Positions 9,385-21,849 of a stretch of DNA of 64,000 nt are shown one piece after another. The DNA comes from Dicyema japonicum (Eukaryota; Dicyemida; Rhombozoa; Dicyemidae). Every line of letters starts with the position of its first letter. Position 1 is the stretch's first letter. The stretch is taken from assembly GCA_011109175.1 (NCBI GenBank), contig RDEW01000029.1, positions 654,158 through 718,157 on the forward strand, given 5' to 3'. A program made the position numbers and the translations under genes. The notes below the pieces were generated by a model. The model saw only the letters and a list, made by a program, of their open reading frames with translations, searched no databases and had not been told where the DNA came from.

Positions 9385-12300
9385 GTGGTCCATAGGCTGT
9401 GTGGGACTCAAGAAAAAAGATTACCTCCTAGTCTGGTGTCACATTCAGATTGCCGTGCAAATCTACTCTTTTTAAATGTTATTATCGACCAAGTGGATTA
9501 TAAAGACAGAGTTGAATGGACGTCTGAAGTTGTTCGAGCTGCTCAAGTGAGATTCGAGAGAATTCCTCGTGGTGGCTGGCCGTTAATCACTCGGACTTTT
9601 AATGAGAAGTTTGGTATGTCCAAATCGATTGCAGACTTTACGAGTTTGGCCAAGCTAAAGTCGTCAAAATCCAAGCCCTCTATGAATATTGATCCTGGGA
9701 ATAATGCATACAGCACAGAAATCTCTAATTTTAGAGTTTGTTCAAATGAATTTTGTGTCCAAATTAATCGAGTAAAATCCATACCTCGTGTATTACGGTA
9801 GCCTACCAAAAATTCCCCTTCCAACTTCTCAACAAAGAAATTCTCTCGGGGATTAACTCTTCAATAGAGCAATATATCAATTCCTACCCTCCTGCTAATT
9901 TGAATGATATTACAGATATCATTTATGCTGGGCAGTTAACATATGATGTTCTCAATCTACGATGGTTGAGCGCATTCAAGGAAGACTTCTGAAGTTGAAT
10001 AAACAGCTCAAGCAAATCTCGGTGCTTGTCGAACACAGAAGGGAAATAAGAGGTTCGATACGATACGAGGGATACACTGTGCCAATATGGATATCGAAAG
10101 TCGAAGAAGGGTGAATTGGGGAGAACAGTTAGTTGCATTCAGGATAAAATAAATATCGTGGAGAAAAAACTTCAGAGTACATGAATCCCGGAAAATTCAG
10201 GAAACAAAATTGTGTTTCGACTCAATCGGAGGTTTTTTTATAGAAAGTTAAATGGAGAAACCAGGGATGCCATATTCTGTTTTAATGAAAGTGAATGTCT
10301 AGCATTTTGGGAAAATATTTAGAAGGAGCATGATATCAAAGAACACATATCCGATGAGTAGGAGAGTTACTGGAGTAGAAGACATATTTGTAGACTGCAA
10401 GAAGAATCCTTGAAAAATTAAACTCCTGCCTAATTGGAAAGCCAGTGGATGTGATGGGGTGTACAACTGCTTTCTTAAAAGATTTACTTCAATCCATGAT
10501 AAACTCTGTGAAGAGGTTGCCAAAATAATATATGGTGATTATACCCCTGATGAGTGGTTTTACACAGGGATTACACATCTTATCCCGAAAAGAGATATAT
10601 GTCAATCCCCGAAAGACTTGAGGCCGATTGCATGCATGACTAACTATATAAGTTAGTGACAAAATGTGTTAACCGTAAATTATCTATATTGAAGCATTCG
10701 TGAGTGATAATCAACTGGGAACTAAAAGGATGTGTCAAGGAGCTAAAGAACAGGCAATCCTTAACCAGTGTATAACTAAAAAGAATGGGAACAATTTGTC
10801 TTCGACATGGATAGATGTTAAGAAAGCATTCGATTCTGTAAATCATGACTTTTTATACAAAGTCTTGGACAACTCTGGACTCCCATACTGGATCGTGAAT
10901 GGTTTATTAAGAATTTGGTAACCAAATGGAAAATCAGACTCAACTTTAATAAAAAGAAATTGGAGAAGTTGAATTGAAGCGAGGGATCTTGCAAGGCGAT
11001 TCGTTGTCACCACAAATCTTTGTACTTCTGATGGATCCTTCAGCAGATTTTGAATGCAAAATACCCAAAGGTGACCATAGATTGCCCTGATCGAGGATCT
11101 CTTGCGTACGCCACAAATCATCTACTGTTCATGGACGACTTGAAAATATTTTCCGCAAAAAAGATACAATGTTGTTTATGATGAATGAAGTTAATATGTT
11201 CTTCGAAGCTGCTGGACTTTAACTAAATGCAGAAAAATCGGCTACTAATGTTTCTGAGTTGAGCTCCCAAGCCAAACTGCTGGATGGAATGGAGGGATAT
11301 TGATACCTTGGTGTGTTGGAGGACAAAAATAGCACCGTTTTGAAAAACGAAGTTCTAGAGACGATTTTTGATGGAGTTAAGAATAGAATTGACAACTCGG
11401 CAGTGACAAAATTAAATTCTGGGAACCTGTTCAAGGCCATGAATGAGCATGCTTTATCTTTCTACAACTATTACATCGGAGTAATTGATATCGAACCAAC
11501 TAAATTTGAACTCATTGACAAGGATATACGCAAAATCTTTGTAAATCTAGGATTCACTTTAAACCCGCAAACAAAGAGCGGCTTTATTTACCAAGAGATC
11601 AGCTCGGAAGGAGGCCAGTTTTTATTACACACAAAAGTGAACGCATGCTGCTCCAATTCCTATCGGATGTTGAAAAGAAATCATTCTATTGTCTGAGGAA
11701 GGCAGGAATTCTACGGCGCATCAAATCAAAGAAAAATCATATGGCCACAATCATAGAATTCCTCAACCGAAAATATAAAATTCAAGAACCCGATATCTCA
11801 AAATGGACACATTGAAAGAACTCTAGAATAATGTTTATTGGAACAAATACGTGCAAAATCATTGCATGGAATACTTTTCAACTTTCTTGATGATAACAAT
11901 GTTGATATAACAGAATCTTCCCATTGGCTTTTGCATAGAAACAATTCACCCAAATCCGAAGGAATGTTGTGCTTCACTCAAGATCGTAATTTATTCTTCG
12001 ATAGTATTGGCTCTAATTATGGTCACTGTAGCACTACTAAAAAGTTTGATCATTTGGCTACAATGTGTGATCGAATGCTAAACAGTGACTATCTTTGCTG
12101 ACACAACGAAGTAGTGAGATGTATTCATCTGCATCTATGTCGATTATATGGGATAAAACACTCGAAGAAGCTCAAAACACACTCTGTGCAATCAATACTC
12201 GCCAATTTTGAATTTCGTGTAGACACCAAAATTAATACCGAGACAAATATTGAGCAATACAAGCCTGATATATTTGTTCTCGATAAACTGAAGAACATGA

Positions 12301-12722
12301 TTACACTTATTAAGATTGGCATCACTTCCCAGCAGGCACTAAAGCAAGTCGAAGTGGAAAAATTGCGCAAATATGACCTGCTTGCAGGCGAATTGGGACT
12401 AATACATAATGCTAAGGTTAACAATGTGCCAATAGTGCTTACCTGGGATGGAATTGTATCAAGGTTTTATAAACATCACCATACTTCGCTTAATGTGGAG
12501 AGTACTATAAGAGCGGAGTGCATGCAAGTAGAACACAAATATGGACTTACTCTTGAAGAAGGATTGATGGACGTTACCATTAGAGAAGGACTAACGAGCC
12601 AAATATGCCACCTTGGAAAGGAACAAAATGGACAAACTGGGACAACGAAGACTTTAGATGTTGTTCAGATTGAGTCTGTGTTATTGGTCGGGTTGGGCCA
12701 TAAGAGAAGAAGAATGTGCTAG
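9385..12722 (+). mobile_element. R2-like non-LTR retrotransposon with C-terminal restriction-like endonuclease (decayed)
   Basis: Plus-strand frames give an N-terminal block (9385-9801), then RT motifs: W-K-A-S-G-C-D-G-V-Y-N-C-F and I-P-K-R-D...L-R-P-I-A-C at 10440-10640, D-V-K-K-A-F-D-S-V at about 10812, and R-G-I-L-Q-G-D-S-L-S-P near 10980. The YLGVLED block near 11300 is shared with 28022-28680. At 11838-12722 there is an H-L-A-T-M-C...H-N-E-V-V zinc-like motif. It is followed by K-P-D-I-F-V-L-D-K-L...I-T-L-I-K-I-G-I-T-S, the PD-(D/E)XK core typical of R2-type endonucleases, and R-K-Y-D-L-L-A-G-E-L-G-L. In R2-type elements this domain nicks DNA for target-primed reverse transcription. About ten stops or frameshifts make it inactive, although the last 202-codon block is open. 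Confidence 0.8.
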
Positions 12723-12910
12723 GGAGGATAACATAGAAGGAGCCCCTACATTAGTTAATTTATTTCTGACGTTAATCTTATTATTTTTTAATGAAATTTA
12801 TATAGATAAAGTCAATAATCACTGATACAAATGAAAATCCTTTAAGAATTAATAGAATACCTAAAAATAAGAAAAGTAAAATTAAAAAATAAGAATGCAC
12901 AAATTAAAAA

Positions 12911-15295
12911 TCATTTTGAATGCAATGGGAAGATTTTATTAGCTTCCTCAATAAAATGATTATTTACAAGGATATCCCTAATTTTTCCAATGCACGCCTC
13001 ACTGTCCATAATTTCCTACAAATTATAAATATTAAATACAATCCATTTATGAATGACCAACTCGGTGACTTTTGATTTTGACATATCTCCTTTCTTTAGT
13101 AAATCACACAAGTATTTAGACACATCCTCCACAAAATTGAATGCTTCAATAAGTTTATATACTTTAGGTGAAAGGATAACAGCAGCCTTTTCAACAGTGT
13201 AAGATCGTATATAAGCATCATATTCCATTGATTGTTCTACAATTCAACATAATCAATAACTCTGAATAGGTACCTCACATTCTTCTGTTGGTACATCCAT
13301 TAATTTTGATTCATGTTGTACTAATGTATCTGAGTTTGAAATCTCTTTCATATTCTTTATAATTGGTAATAGTTCAGTTTTAAATACATTCTATTTGATA
13401 ACAATAAACGCTCACATCCTGAGGATATTCCTTCAAATTACCAGCCAAGGTGAAAAAACTCTTTAGAATATCAACATTAGACTTTGCGTTTATCATAGTC
13501 TCATAGGCAAATGTATGTTGATCAGCTAATAGTCTAAATAAACACCACAGATTTGGTGTTTCAGAAGATTTACTACAAATTATACTAAAAAAGACCCGTC
13601 ATCTAAGCTAATCAACTCATCCTTAATCTTTAACAAATTATCTTCACAAAATGTCCTAGCATCCACAATTGAGTTTCTTCACAATTAAACTAAACTCACT
13701 TTTCCAATTTAACAGAAGTGAACATATCCAATGGAAAACGAATCTTAGTTTTATCAACCACATTTCCATCAGCCATATCAATTTTTTGAAGACAACTTCC
13801 AAATGAAGAATCATAATTCCCATTTATAGTACTTTGTCTTGAAATGATAACAATAATAACCTTTTAGCCTTTGGTTCATTGATATCAGTAGAAATAGTAA
13901 AGTCAGGACATCTGTTGTTCTTCCAAGAATTCCATGCCTTTTCATGATTAATAATTTTCTAAATTATCAATAAAATACAACATTCATAGCAGATGCAAAC
14001 TCTTGTCCATCCTTACCAGTATTCCTTATTAGATTGTAACATCTCTCAGTACTACTTTGAATCCACTCATTATGAGTTTGAATAGTTTTACTCAAATAAT
14101 AATACGATTACTTTTTCCTTGATAATTTTAGATATTGGAAAAAAATAACAAACTGAATAAGAATATGCCGTCTAAATATAACATCAGATATTTGCATAGA
14201 TAATAACTAAATATAATAAAATGATAAACATTTTCACATGTCAAATACTTAACAACATTACAATTTAGAGTATATTCAACAGACTCAACACTAAGGCTAT
14301 TAGTTTCCTTAACAGCCTCAAAGGTATCCAACACATCATCAGCAATCTTTAATAAAAACAATAATAAACCCTTCTAAACTTTGTCCATTCATCAACATTA
14401 GAATCATTAACCAACGAAGATGAACTGAAATACTTTTGTAACATCCAAAAGTCATCACAAAATTGAGAGTTAATAAATTGCATTCCACTTAAAAATAATA
14501 ATATTGAATACATTTTAGCATAATCCATCATTTCCCCGTCCTCTACAGATCCGACTTCATCATATAGTCCATCATTCTATCATATTGTACACTTATTAAC
14601 CTGAAGTTGATTAGTACCGTTTAATGTTGTAGATATTCGTGAATTTTGAGTAATATAAAAATGTCCCATCAAGTTAACACCAGATCTGTCACATATTGGA
14701 AGAAGACGAGCAAGAAATAGTTGAATTCGAGCACATAAGTGAATGTGGTTAACACGCGACAATCGACGTAAGAATTCTCAAGTCAATCAGAGGGATACCA
14801 TTGCAAATTGGTTGAAGGGATTTTTGTGTGCTCAAAAACATTGACTGATAATAATACGCAAAAATACAGATTTCCAGACTTCCATGTTTTTCTCAAGGAA
14901 GTTGAAAATAGTAGAGCACTTATCAATAGATCGACATTCTAGGAGATCCCCACACAGTTTAATTGGAAGAGCAGTAGAACTTAATCCCCTTTGAGCAACA
15001 ATCAAACTCTTCTCAAGAATTTCCAACAATTTGGAGTCATCATTACACTTTGCTAGATTATAGTAAATTACAATTATTTCTCCGAAAACGTTGATAAAGG
15101 CAGTGTCGAGAACCACTTTAGAGTCCTTTATCCTAAATTACTGATTATAGAATTAATACAAGTCATTTGGAATATAATACGAAATGTCTAAGTCAGAAGA
15201 TATTCTCTCCAATGGAGAATTCACAATAAATTTCTATTTCATTTTTAACTTTTAATAATTACTCCTAGATTATGCAGCACATTATGAATATCCAT
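12911..15295 (-). CDS. THOC1: THO complex subunit 1 (Hpr1/THOC1), 17 exons with ultra-short introns
   Basis: THOC1 is part of the nuclear THO/TREX complex, which couples transcription to mRNA export. The exons join in phase to 2004 nt (667 aa; human is about 657): 15295-15263, 15233-15160, 15132-14868, 14844-14799, 14776-14601, 14576-14512, 14487-14370, 14346-14230, 14206-14112, 14090-13982, 13958-13861, 13837-13700, 13676-13596, 13572-13416, 13390-13261, 13236-13040, 13015-12911. All 16 introns are GT...AG and 21-29 nt long. Diagnostic blocks are L-C-G-D-L-L-E-C (human L-L-G-D-V-L-D-C), K-C-S-T-I-F-N-F-L-E-K-N, A-R-I-Q-L-F-L-A-R-L-L-P, F-R-R-H-I-L-I-Q and A-W-N-S-W-K-N-N-R-C-P. The C-terminus fits the death-domain end of THOC1. 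The ATG at 15295 gives an 11-codon first exon. No frame break is needed, so the gene is probably functional. Confidence 0.9.
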
Positions 15296-15399
15296 CCTTT
15301 ACAACTAAAGCCTATTCGTAAAATGAGTTATTTTTAAATTTTATAATTATTATTTACAGTAAATTAAATGTTAAAAATAATTATCAAAATATACCATTG

Positions 15400-17340
15400 G
15401 GATGACATTAGAACTACAATTGTCTGAGGTGGTCCTCAATTCCACGTATGTCTAAAAACACAAAAACCAAGACCTATACATGGTTTTTAAATGAAAGCAC
15501 TTGGATACAATTATTACAAAGACTCGAATGGGATTATTTGGATGAATCATTCCGTTCCTCCTTACGATATTACAGAATCATACATCCTCTGCTCAAGATT
15601 TGCCATCAATGATGAACACCTATCTAAAACATGTTAAAATGGCACTAGAAGACGGAGATTATCTAGACAGTCTCAAAAAATCGTAATCTCGAGAAGAGCT
15701 TGGAGGATTATAAAAGACCGTATCATCCAGGGGTTGCACAAGTGACGGGAAAGTTATAACTTTCTTATTGCGAATGTACACTATACATACAAGGATAACT
15801 TATTCTCGCAGGTCTGATGAATTCCTATGATACTTCTAAAAAATCTGAGTGGATAGGCAACGTTGAGAAAAATAAGCAACTTTTCAAGTAACAGAAATTT
15901 TATTCGATGTGGAAACTTGGACACATTCCTCACATTATGAAACTTGAAAAATCTAGAAAATGATCCAGTCTTATAGTTCAGTCATGAACTGGATCGGAAG
16001 TTGGGGAATATCCTTCGAATGTTAAACTCACTTTGTGGTTTGGTGCATGTCGTTTCAGCTAGAAAGAATGCGACCTTTTTGCGAGATCAAATCAAATATC
16101 AAGAATTGTATGATGGGTGATCATGGTGTACCAACCAATTTGTGTTCTTTTTCAGTCATCATCGAAGATGTCACTTGTGTCTCTGAAGCTGGATTGGTGT
16201 CTAAGATAGTTTATGCTGCAAAAAGAGATTTAGGAGGATCCTCATAAGTGGATGGAGCCTTATCCTTAATCAGTTTAATGTGAAATATTTTAAGAGTTCA
16301 AGTATATGTCAGCTGAAAAAGATGGTCAAACAAATGAAAGGAGATAAGAATGATGTAGTCGATTGATAGAGGAACAAAATGGTGTAAATATGGAAATTTA
16401 CATTTCAGAAAGTGATTAGAAGAACTTAAGTTCCAAATTAAGGAAATTAAGTCAATCCCGGGGATACTCGAAAACCAACACCCAAAATTCAGAGGAAGTA
16501 GGTCAGAGTTAATATCTCGTTGCCAAGTTCATGAATGAATTTATCTTGGATATCATTAAATGGCTCCTCGATTGGAAAGCGTGCGGATTCAAAGGTCATA
16601 CAATATCTTTATTAAGAAAATGGAATCTTTACATAGCTTTTTATGTACTGATATTAATCGAATTATTAATGGGGAATATATGCCCGTAATTTAGTTTTAT
16701 ACTGGAATAACCTATTTAATTCCTACAAAGATGATTGTGAGACTAATAAAGACTTACGTCCTATAACTTGTATGCCAACATTATATACATGAATTTTTTC
16801 TTTTTTACGTCGAGGACATTCTGCAACCTTTAAAAAACAGTCGATCACCTGGTTACTCAGTGTGGTAGAATTTTAAATAATGATTACGTCCGAAGGCACA
16901 AAGAAGTTGCAAAATGCTTACATCTCCATCTATGCAGAGTATATACAATCAAAAAATCTAGAAAGTTAAAGGGGCGTTCAGTTCAGTCGATTCTATCAAC
17001 ATAGTATCTTTAGATAAGACGTCGATTCCGACTATAACGAAAGCACAGTTCAACAAACCAGATATTTTCACAACAATGAGATAATTCTAATCGAAGTGGG
17101 AATTACATCTCAGGATTGCCTAAAACAGGTGGAAGTAGAAAATGTAACAAGTACGACCTCATCGCAAGTGAGCTTTCGCTTCTCTACAATCGTCAAGTAA
17201 AGATTATCCTACTGGTTGTGGGATAAAGTTGTCTCGAAATGCTTCAAAAACTATATGGATAAGCTATCTGTTAAAGGAGAAACGAGAACTTACATCTAGT
17301 CGGTTATATTCGTAATGACCTGACAGATATTACGCTTTAT
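15400..17340 (+). mobile_element. R2-like retrotransposon, heavily decayed second copy
   Basis: Scattered plus-strand frames match the copy at 9385-12722. They include D-W-K-A-C-G-F-K-G near 16565, Y-T-G-I-T-Y-L-I-P-T-K near 16700, H-K-E-V-A-K-C-L-H-L-H-L-C-R near 16900, and the endonuclease core N-K-P-D-I-F followed by I-L-I-E-V-G-I-T-S-Q at 17060-17115. There are stops in every frame. Confidence 0.65.
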
Positions 17341-18051
17341 TAGTGGTCGCCTTACTCAAATTGTTGAGTTGGTGTCCTGTTACACTTTTGATAACTTTTT
17401 CTCTTTAATGAGATCTCGTCCAAGGAATGAATTCCATGATGTATTTTCGATCTGCTGAGATCCGTTGATATTTGGCTGCAGAATTGTTAAGTATTCCAAA
17501 GGGTTCGCTTTGAATTTTATTAACATTTTCTGGGACTGAGCACAATCCCTTCAAAGCAAATTCCATGGCAAATATATTTTTCCTTGCACCCCCTGGTCTG
17601 AGGCGGAAATTTTAGGTTTCCTATCAATCTTGGGATGAATTAGTCTGAATAATAAAATAACCGAATGAGTTAAAGAAAATATTTTTTGATTTATTAAGAA
17701 AATCTTCTACAATTCCTTTAACATTGTTTCTGGGATATCTAGAATCGTCATTAGAAAGTAATAAAGGATCATCAAAAGTTTCCTTAAATTAAAAAATGTG
17801 TTACGTCATTAATGTCCACACGTAATTTATAGTACTGTTTGTACTTGATTACAGTAAATAAAATAATCATATATAATGAAAGTGCAGCCAATCCAAACAA
17901 TAAAATAATAACTCCACTCTAAAGTAATAATAAATAGAAACGTAGAGAAATATCTTATTTCTAAAACTGAATAAGCATTTGCATGAATTACAAAAGGTTG
18001 TCGAAGCATATTTTAGAACGTTATTACAAAAACTGAGTTTTGTATAAAAAT
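17341..18051. other. Gap, no convincing gene
   Basis: An AT-rich stretch. A 60-codon hydrophobic minus-strand ORF at 17827-18009 has no recognisable family and no clean splice link to the ORF upstream of it. Confidence 0.4.
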
Positions 18052-18228
18052 TTAACCAGCTTGATTCGTTAAAATTAACAGAAGTATAATATCTTCTCTC
18101 AATTCTTCCATTTGAGGGGAAGGTACAAATACATCGACATCTTGTATTATGTGAAGTCTATGGTTTGTGGATATAATTACAGATATTATGGATAGGATCA
18201 AAACAAACAGCAGCTTAATAATAAGCAT
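18052..18228 (-). CDS. Short ORF with predicted signal peptide, unidentified
   Basis: This is a 58-codon minus-strand ORF. Residues 2-20 are a strongly hydrophobic run (L-I-I-K-L-L-F-V-L-I-L-S-I-I-S-V-I-I), and a short acidic region with V-F-V-P-S-P-Q-M-E-E-L-R-E-D follows. It could be a first exon: a GT lies at the stop and an AG 22-25 nt further on, but no continuation was convincing. I do not recognise the family, and it may be chance. Confidence 0.25.
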   Translation of the reverse strand: MLIIKLLFVLILSIISVIISTNHRLHIIQDVDVFVPSPQMEELREDIILLLILTNQAG

Positions 18229-18294
18229 GATTAGATTTTTACATAATTAACATAATTATATTTTAAAATTTATTTTAATAATAATAATATAATC

Positions 18295-18570
18295 TTACCA
18301 TTGATATCGGATGCCACGTGCATCAACCCCATTTGTCAATCCAACATTATCTGGAGTTTGGTAGACATGCTGTATGTCGCAGAAAAAGCTGAAGGTGCTG
18401 ACCTGGTCATGCCTACCCTAGTGTTAAAACAACTGAAAGAATAAGAGGGAAATCGCTTCATTTCCTCAAGAATCTGGGACATCTAGCTACACTTAAAAAA
18501 GCCAAGACGCATGTGAGACTCAGTGGCTTCTCCAGTTGATCTCCGTTGCAATCATGAGAGGTAACTTGAA
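18295..18570 (+). pseudogene. Group (d) restriction-like endonuclease fragment, third copy
   Basis: The plus strand reads I-S-D-A-T-C-I-N-P-I-C-Q-S-N-I-I-W-S-L-V-D, then M-L-Y-V-A-E-K-A-E. After a frameshift it reads F-L-K-N-L-G-H-L-A-T-L-K-K-A. The copy at 58274-59520 has W-D-A-T-C-V-D-T-L-C-P-S-N-I-V, then D-T-L-Y-S-A-E-K, then L-G-R-L-A-T-L-K-S. The order and spacing agree, so this is a truncated, frameshifted relative. Confidence 0.6.
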
Positions 18571-18624
18571 TTACATTTTTGTGATTTCTATATGTGTCAA
18601 TCAAGAATACGTTTGATTATTAAT

Positions 18625-18890
18625 TTAATTTATTAACCCCGAAATCACAAGAAAAAGGATAAAAATTATCGTTTAAGTGATCCCGGTGTCCACACCAGTC
18701 TTTTTCTGTGGTTAGTTTTTGAGTCCTGGATTAATCTCCACAACAAGGATGGTTTTTTCTCACATCTCGGACAGGCTTCCATATATGATTTGATGTCCGG
18801 TCCGAGGGGACGTTCGAATATTAAAAATAATTCAATTAGAATAAATAGTTTGACTATATTTTTGTCTCGAACATCGTCTGTTTTGGGCAT
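18625..18890 (-). mobile_element. CR1-like LINE 3' end
   Basis: The minus strand encodes a C-terminal tail ending K-R-L-V-W-T-P-G-S-L-K-R. It is followed by GGGATCACTTAA, a short loop, TTGTGATTTCGGGG and TTAATAAATTAAATT. The stem GATCAC/GTGATT and tail match the other CR1-like ends. Confidence 0.6.
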
Positions 18891-19335
18891 GTAGATTCTC
18901 CAAATCTAACGTCATTGCCAAGAAAACAATCTAAAATGCAGAATTCATTAATTTTTTCGAACTCGTTGCACTGGACGGGGTCGATGGTACACGATCAAAC
19001 TACGTCAAGTGCATCAAATAAAAGTGTCTATGTACGTAACTCAAAAGGACATAAACCGTTTTATATGCCAATCTTCATAAATTAAACGAGATATAGCTGT
19101 AGTACAACAAATGAGATAAAAGAAAGAAACACCAAGGAATTGAAAAATTCTCTTTAATTAGTGTCTTCTAGTCTTTTCTATCGATTAAAATTTTATTGAT
19201 TTGTATATCTATTGATATGTTTATCTATTGATTTAAATTAAAAAAACAAAACTATTTAACAATGATTTTTTTGAAGTAATAATTGGTATATAAGAACAAT
19301 AATAATCAATTAACTAAAATGAAGTGGTGCTCTGT
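18891..19335. other. Gap, no gene seen
   Basis: AT-rich DNA with no recognised ORF or repeat. Confidence 0.5.
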
Positions 19336-20065
19336 GGAAAAATTCTGTTGATAGCATTGATCGCTGCTCGCTCATAATCTATGGTAAAAGATAGTGGATT
19401 CAATTGTGACCTTTTTCTTTTAGTGTTGAAAATATTTGTTCATACATTTGTTGATATTTTTCTCGAGCAATAGCGTACACTAATGGAACCGTACATGTTT
19501 TACATAATGTAACATGTATAGTGTATAACTGAAACTTTAATGGAGCTGAATCAAAAGTACGATCACATAACCAATGTTCTTTCATAGACATAAGATCAAG
19601 GTTTCTTGCTTTTGTTAACATAAGCAATTCATCACTATCTTGTAGCACAAAATCATCACCTCTGAGAGTACTTTTAAGTTCATCAGTTAGAACATTACCG
19701 TCTTGTTTTTTTGTACGCTGTCGTCGAACAGTACGTGCAAGGGTTTCTTTTTTGGGTAGCGCACTAGCAGCAATAATAGGGTATGTGCTTAAACAATTTT
19801 GGATAACTGTGGATGTAGTTTCTCTCTCTCTCTCTTTATCGTATTGACGGTTTTCAGCGAATGTAAACGTCCTGCATTTGGTGGATGTTCGTGTGGTGTC
19901 ATACTTCCATTAAGTTCTTCGTTAGCAGTTCTTACTCTGCCTTTGCAATTTCCTTTCAGCTTATCTCCAATATATGACATTGTCTCTCTGTCTATCCATA
20001 ATGTACGGATAGCCATCATTTAGAAGTTTTCTCTTTCCACGAGTGGTTTTTGTAAATTCCATTTT
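19336..20065 (-). pseudogene. MULE-type transposase with FLYWCH zinc finger, fragment
   Basis: From 20065 leftward the minus strand gives G-K-R-K-L-L-N-D-G-Y-P-Y-I-M-D-R, a gap, and K-L-K-G-N-C-K-G-R-V-R-T, then H-E-H-P-P-N-A-G-R-L. This is the Cys/His framework of a FLYWCH finger. Next comes the MULE transposase block H-W-L-C-D-R-T-F-D-S-A-P, whose Asp is the first catalytic residue, and C-K-T-C-T-V-P-L-V-Y-A. After a one-base frameshift near 19405 the frame continues T-I-D-Y-E-R-A-A-I-N-A-I-N-R-I-F-P, carrying the second catalytic Asp. The remainder of the DDE domain is absent and at least three frame breaks are present. This architecture is common in animal genomes. Confidence 0.75.
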
Positions 20066-20114
20066 TACCGTTATTTCTTGATCATTTATGCTTAATTGAA
20101 TTGTCGGCTATACG

Positions 20115-20990
20115 TCTGTCAGCCAAATGTCCTAGTACCTGCACTATGGTACTAGGACATTTGCACTATGGCCATTTTCATATAGGCGACGGTAAAACAA
20201 TCTGCGATTAAACTCAAACAGATTATTTTCTTTCCTTCTCTTACACCTACTTTCATGTGTATATAGTTTCCTCTTATTCACTATTATTGCCCCCTCTAAC
20301 TCCACTTTTGCCTTCCTCAACTCTTTGAGTTCCCATTTGGGAACACAGAATTTACTAATTAGCCCCTTTACTATAGGCGCTGCTTTTCCTCTAACCCCTC
20401 TCACCACACTACTTATGTGCCCCTCCAGTGCTTCCAGCTCAGTCTGTCTCCAAATATGCTCCCTCTATTTGATGGGTGGTCTGGGCTTGTCCGTCAATTC
20501 CTCATAGGTGATATTTGTTGCATACAGCACTAGGGAGATGTCATTCAGTGCCCCTACTGGCTTGGCCTCCACCGCATAAGCCACAGCCTTATTGATACAG
20601 GTTAACACTACTCCGTTAACCTTACAATGAGGGATCTTGGCAAGTAAATCTACGGTCCTCAAGTGGGACATCTGCCGCTGCAGCCAGATTCCGCGCGAAG
20701 ACCTCATAAACATGCTTGAACTGCAACGTATCACAGCTCTAGTGCTCGTGCTCTTTTTGACAGTTGTGGTCATCTGGTCCCCGTCCCTTTAGACCAGTAC
20801 CTCTTTGCCTACAGCCATTTTCTTGAGTTCAGTCATAGATATAGCAGTACTGAATCTGCTACTGCAGAGCTCCGCTAAGTATGACCAACATTCCAGGGCA
20901 TTCGGGATAGCCTGCTACGTACCTGCAGGATTACCTACCTAGCCCATTCTTTTGGGTCAGCTGCCACAACGGGCTCTCGGATATGACAAG
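20115..20990 (-). mobile_element. Retroelement N-terminal/linker region (group d?), decayed
   Basis: Two minus-strand open blocks (20773-20465 and 20407-20144) share the basic, Arg/Lys-rich make-up of the linker before RT in group (d) elements: W-R-Q-T-E-L-E-A-L-E-G, W-E-L-K-E-L-R-K-A-K, and N-N-L-F-E-F-N-R-R-L-F-Y-R-R-L. The last block is the usual entry to the RT, which is missing. The family link rests on composition and the N-R-x-F-x-x-N...F-Y pattern, so it is tentative. Confidence 0.45.
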
Positions 20991-21164
20991 AATTATATTC
21001 ACACCATATCCTTTTTTAATCCTTTTTTCCTTTCAACATTTTTACCAACTCGAGAGAGTTTTAACGCCACCGAATCGAACGCACGTTGCATCTTTTTAGG
21101 AAGGTTGTTGATTATTAAATATTAACTTTTTATTGTTGGTTAAATAAAGTGGGCTTGTTGTTTT

Positions 21165-21690
21165 ATTTTATTTATTTATTTTAATAACCCGGGAACACCG
21201 AGAAAGAAAGACAAAAGAGTCAGACAGTTAGGTGATCCCAGTCCTCGCAATCACTTGTGCCATTCGACGTCTGTGATCCTCCATCGTCCCCACTACTTTC
21301 CGGAAGAGCCTTCTCTCGGTTTTGCAGAGGAATCCGATCGGGGAGGGGAATTTCTTATCCAATCGGTTTTCTCTTGCCATGGAAGGATTAGGCGAAGCGG
21401 ATTTCCATCTTCCTCACAGAGGCGAAGAAATCCGGAGCCACGACTACGGATCTTAGCTTCCATGAGTAGTGGGTCGACTGTTGATCCATTACGTGGGGAA
21501 AGCATACTGATTGTTTTCCGGTATATCGAGTTGATTCTTTGGACCAAAGACTCCGATAGCCCGAATCTCCATGCAACGGAGGCATACTCAATGGCAGGCG
21601 CGATTGTTTGTTGGTAGAGTGTAGAAACGGAAAAGTCCATGTTCCTCGTGGTCCTCCGAACAAGGGCGCGTATAACGTTAACTTTCTGGC
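21165..21690 (-). mobile_element. 2A-LINE group, 3' end copy C
   Basis: The minus strand from 21640 encodes the C-terminal domain of copy B (T-L-Y-Q-Q-T-I-A-P-A-I-E-Y-A-S-V-A-W and K-I-R-S-R-G-S-G-F-L-R). The 3' UTR follows, with GGGATCACC...GGTGTTCCC pairing around a ~30-nt loop and a TTATTAAAATAAATAAATAA tail. It is nearly identical to 52140-52480, so the two copies are recent relatives. Confidence 0.8.
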
Positions 21691-21849
21691 TTGTTGTTTA
21701 AATTACAATTTTTTTTTAATTTAACATAATAAAGAATTCATACGAAAATAATTAATTAACACAAAAGTCCATCAAACGTGGTCCCCGCCAACATTATAAA
21801 TAATTCAAGCATTTACATATGTATTGATTATGGTTTAATACTAGATATA

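Noticed and set aside
17827-18009. Membrane protein ORF
   Set aside because: It is hydrophobic, but all three frames of this AT-rich stretch give similar peptides and no consistent splice link exists.
19799-20023. CT-rich microsatellite as a functional element
   Set aside because: The TCTCTCTC run (about 19819-19834) lies inside the MULE fragment and is short. Nothing suggests a role.
20299-20507. Plus-strand ORFs opposite the retroelement linker
   Set aside because: They are antisense shadows. The minus strand has the recognisable composition.
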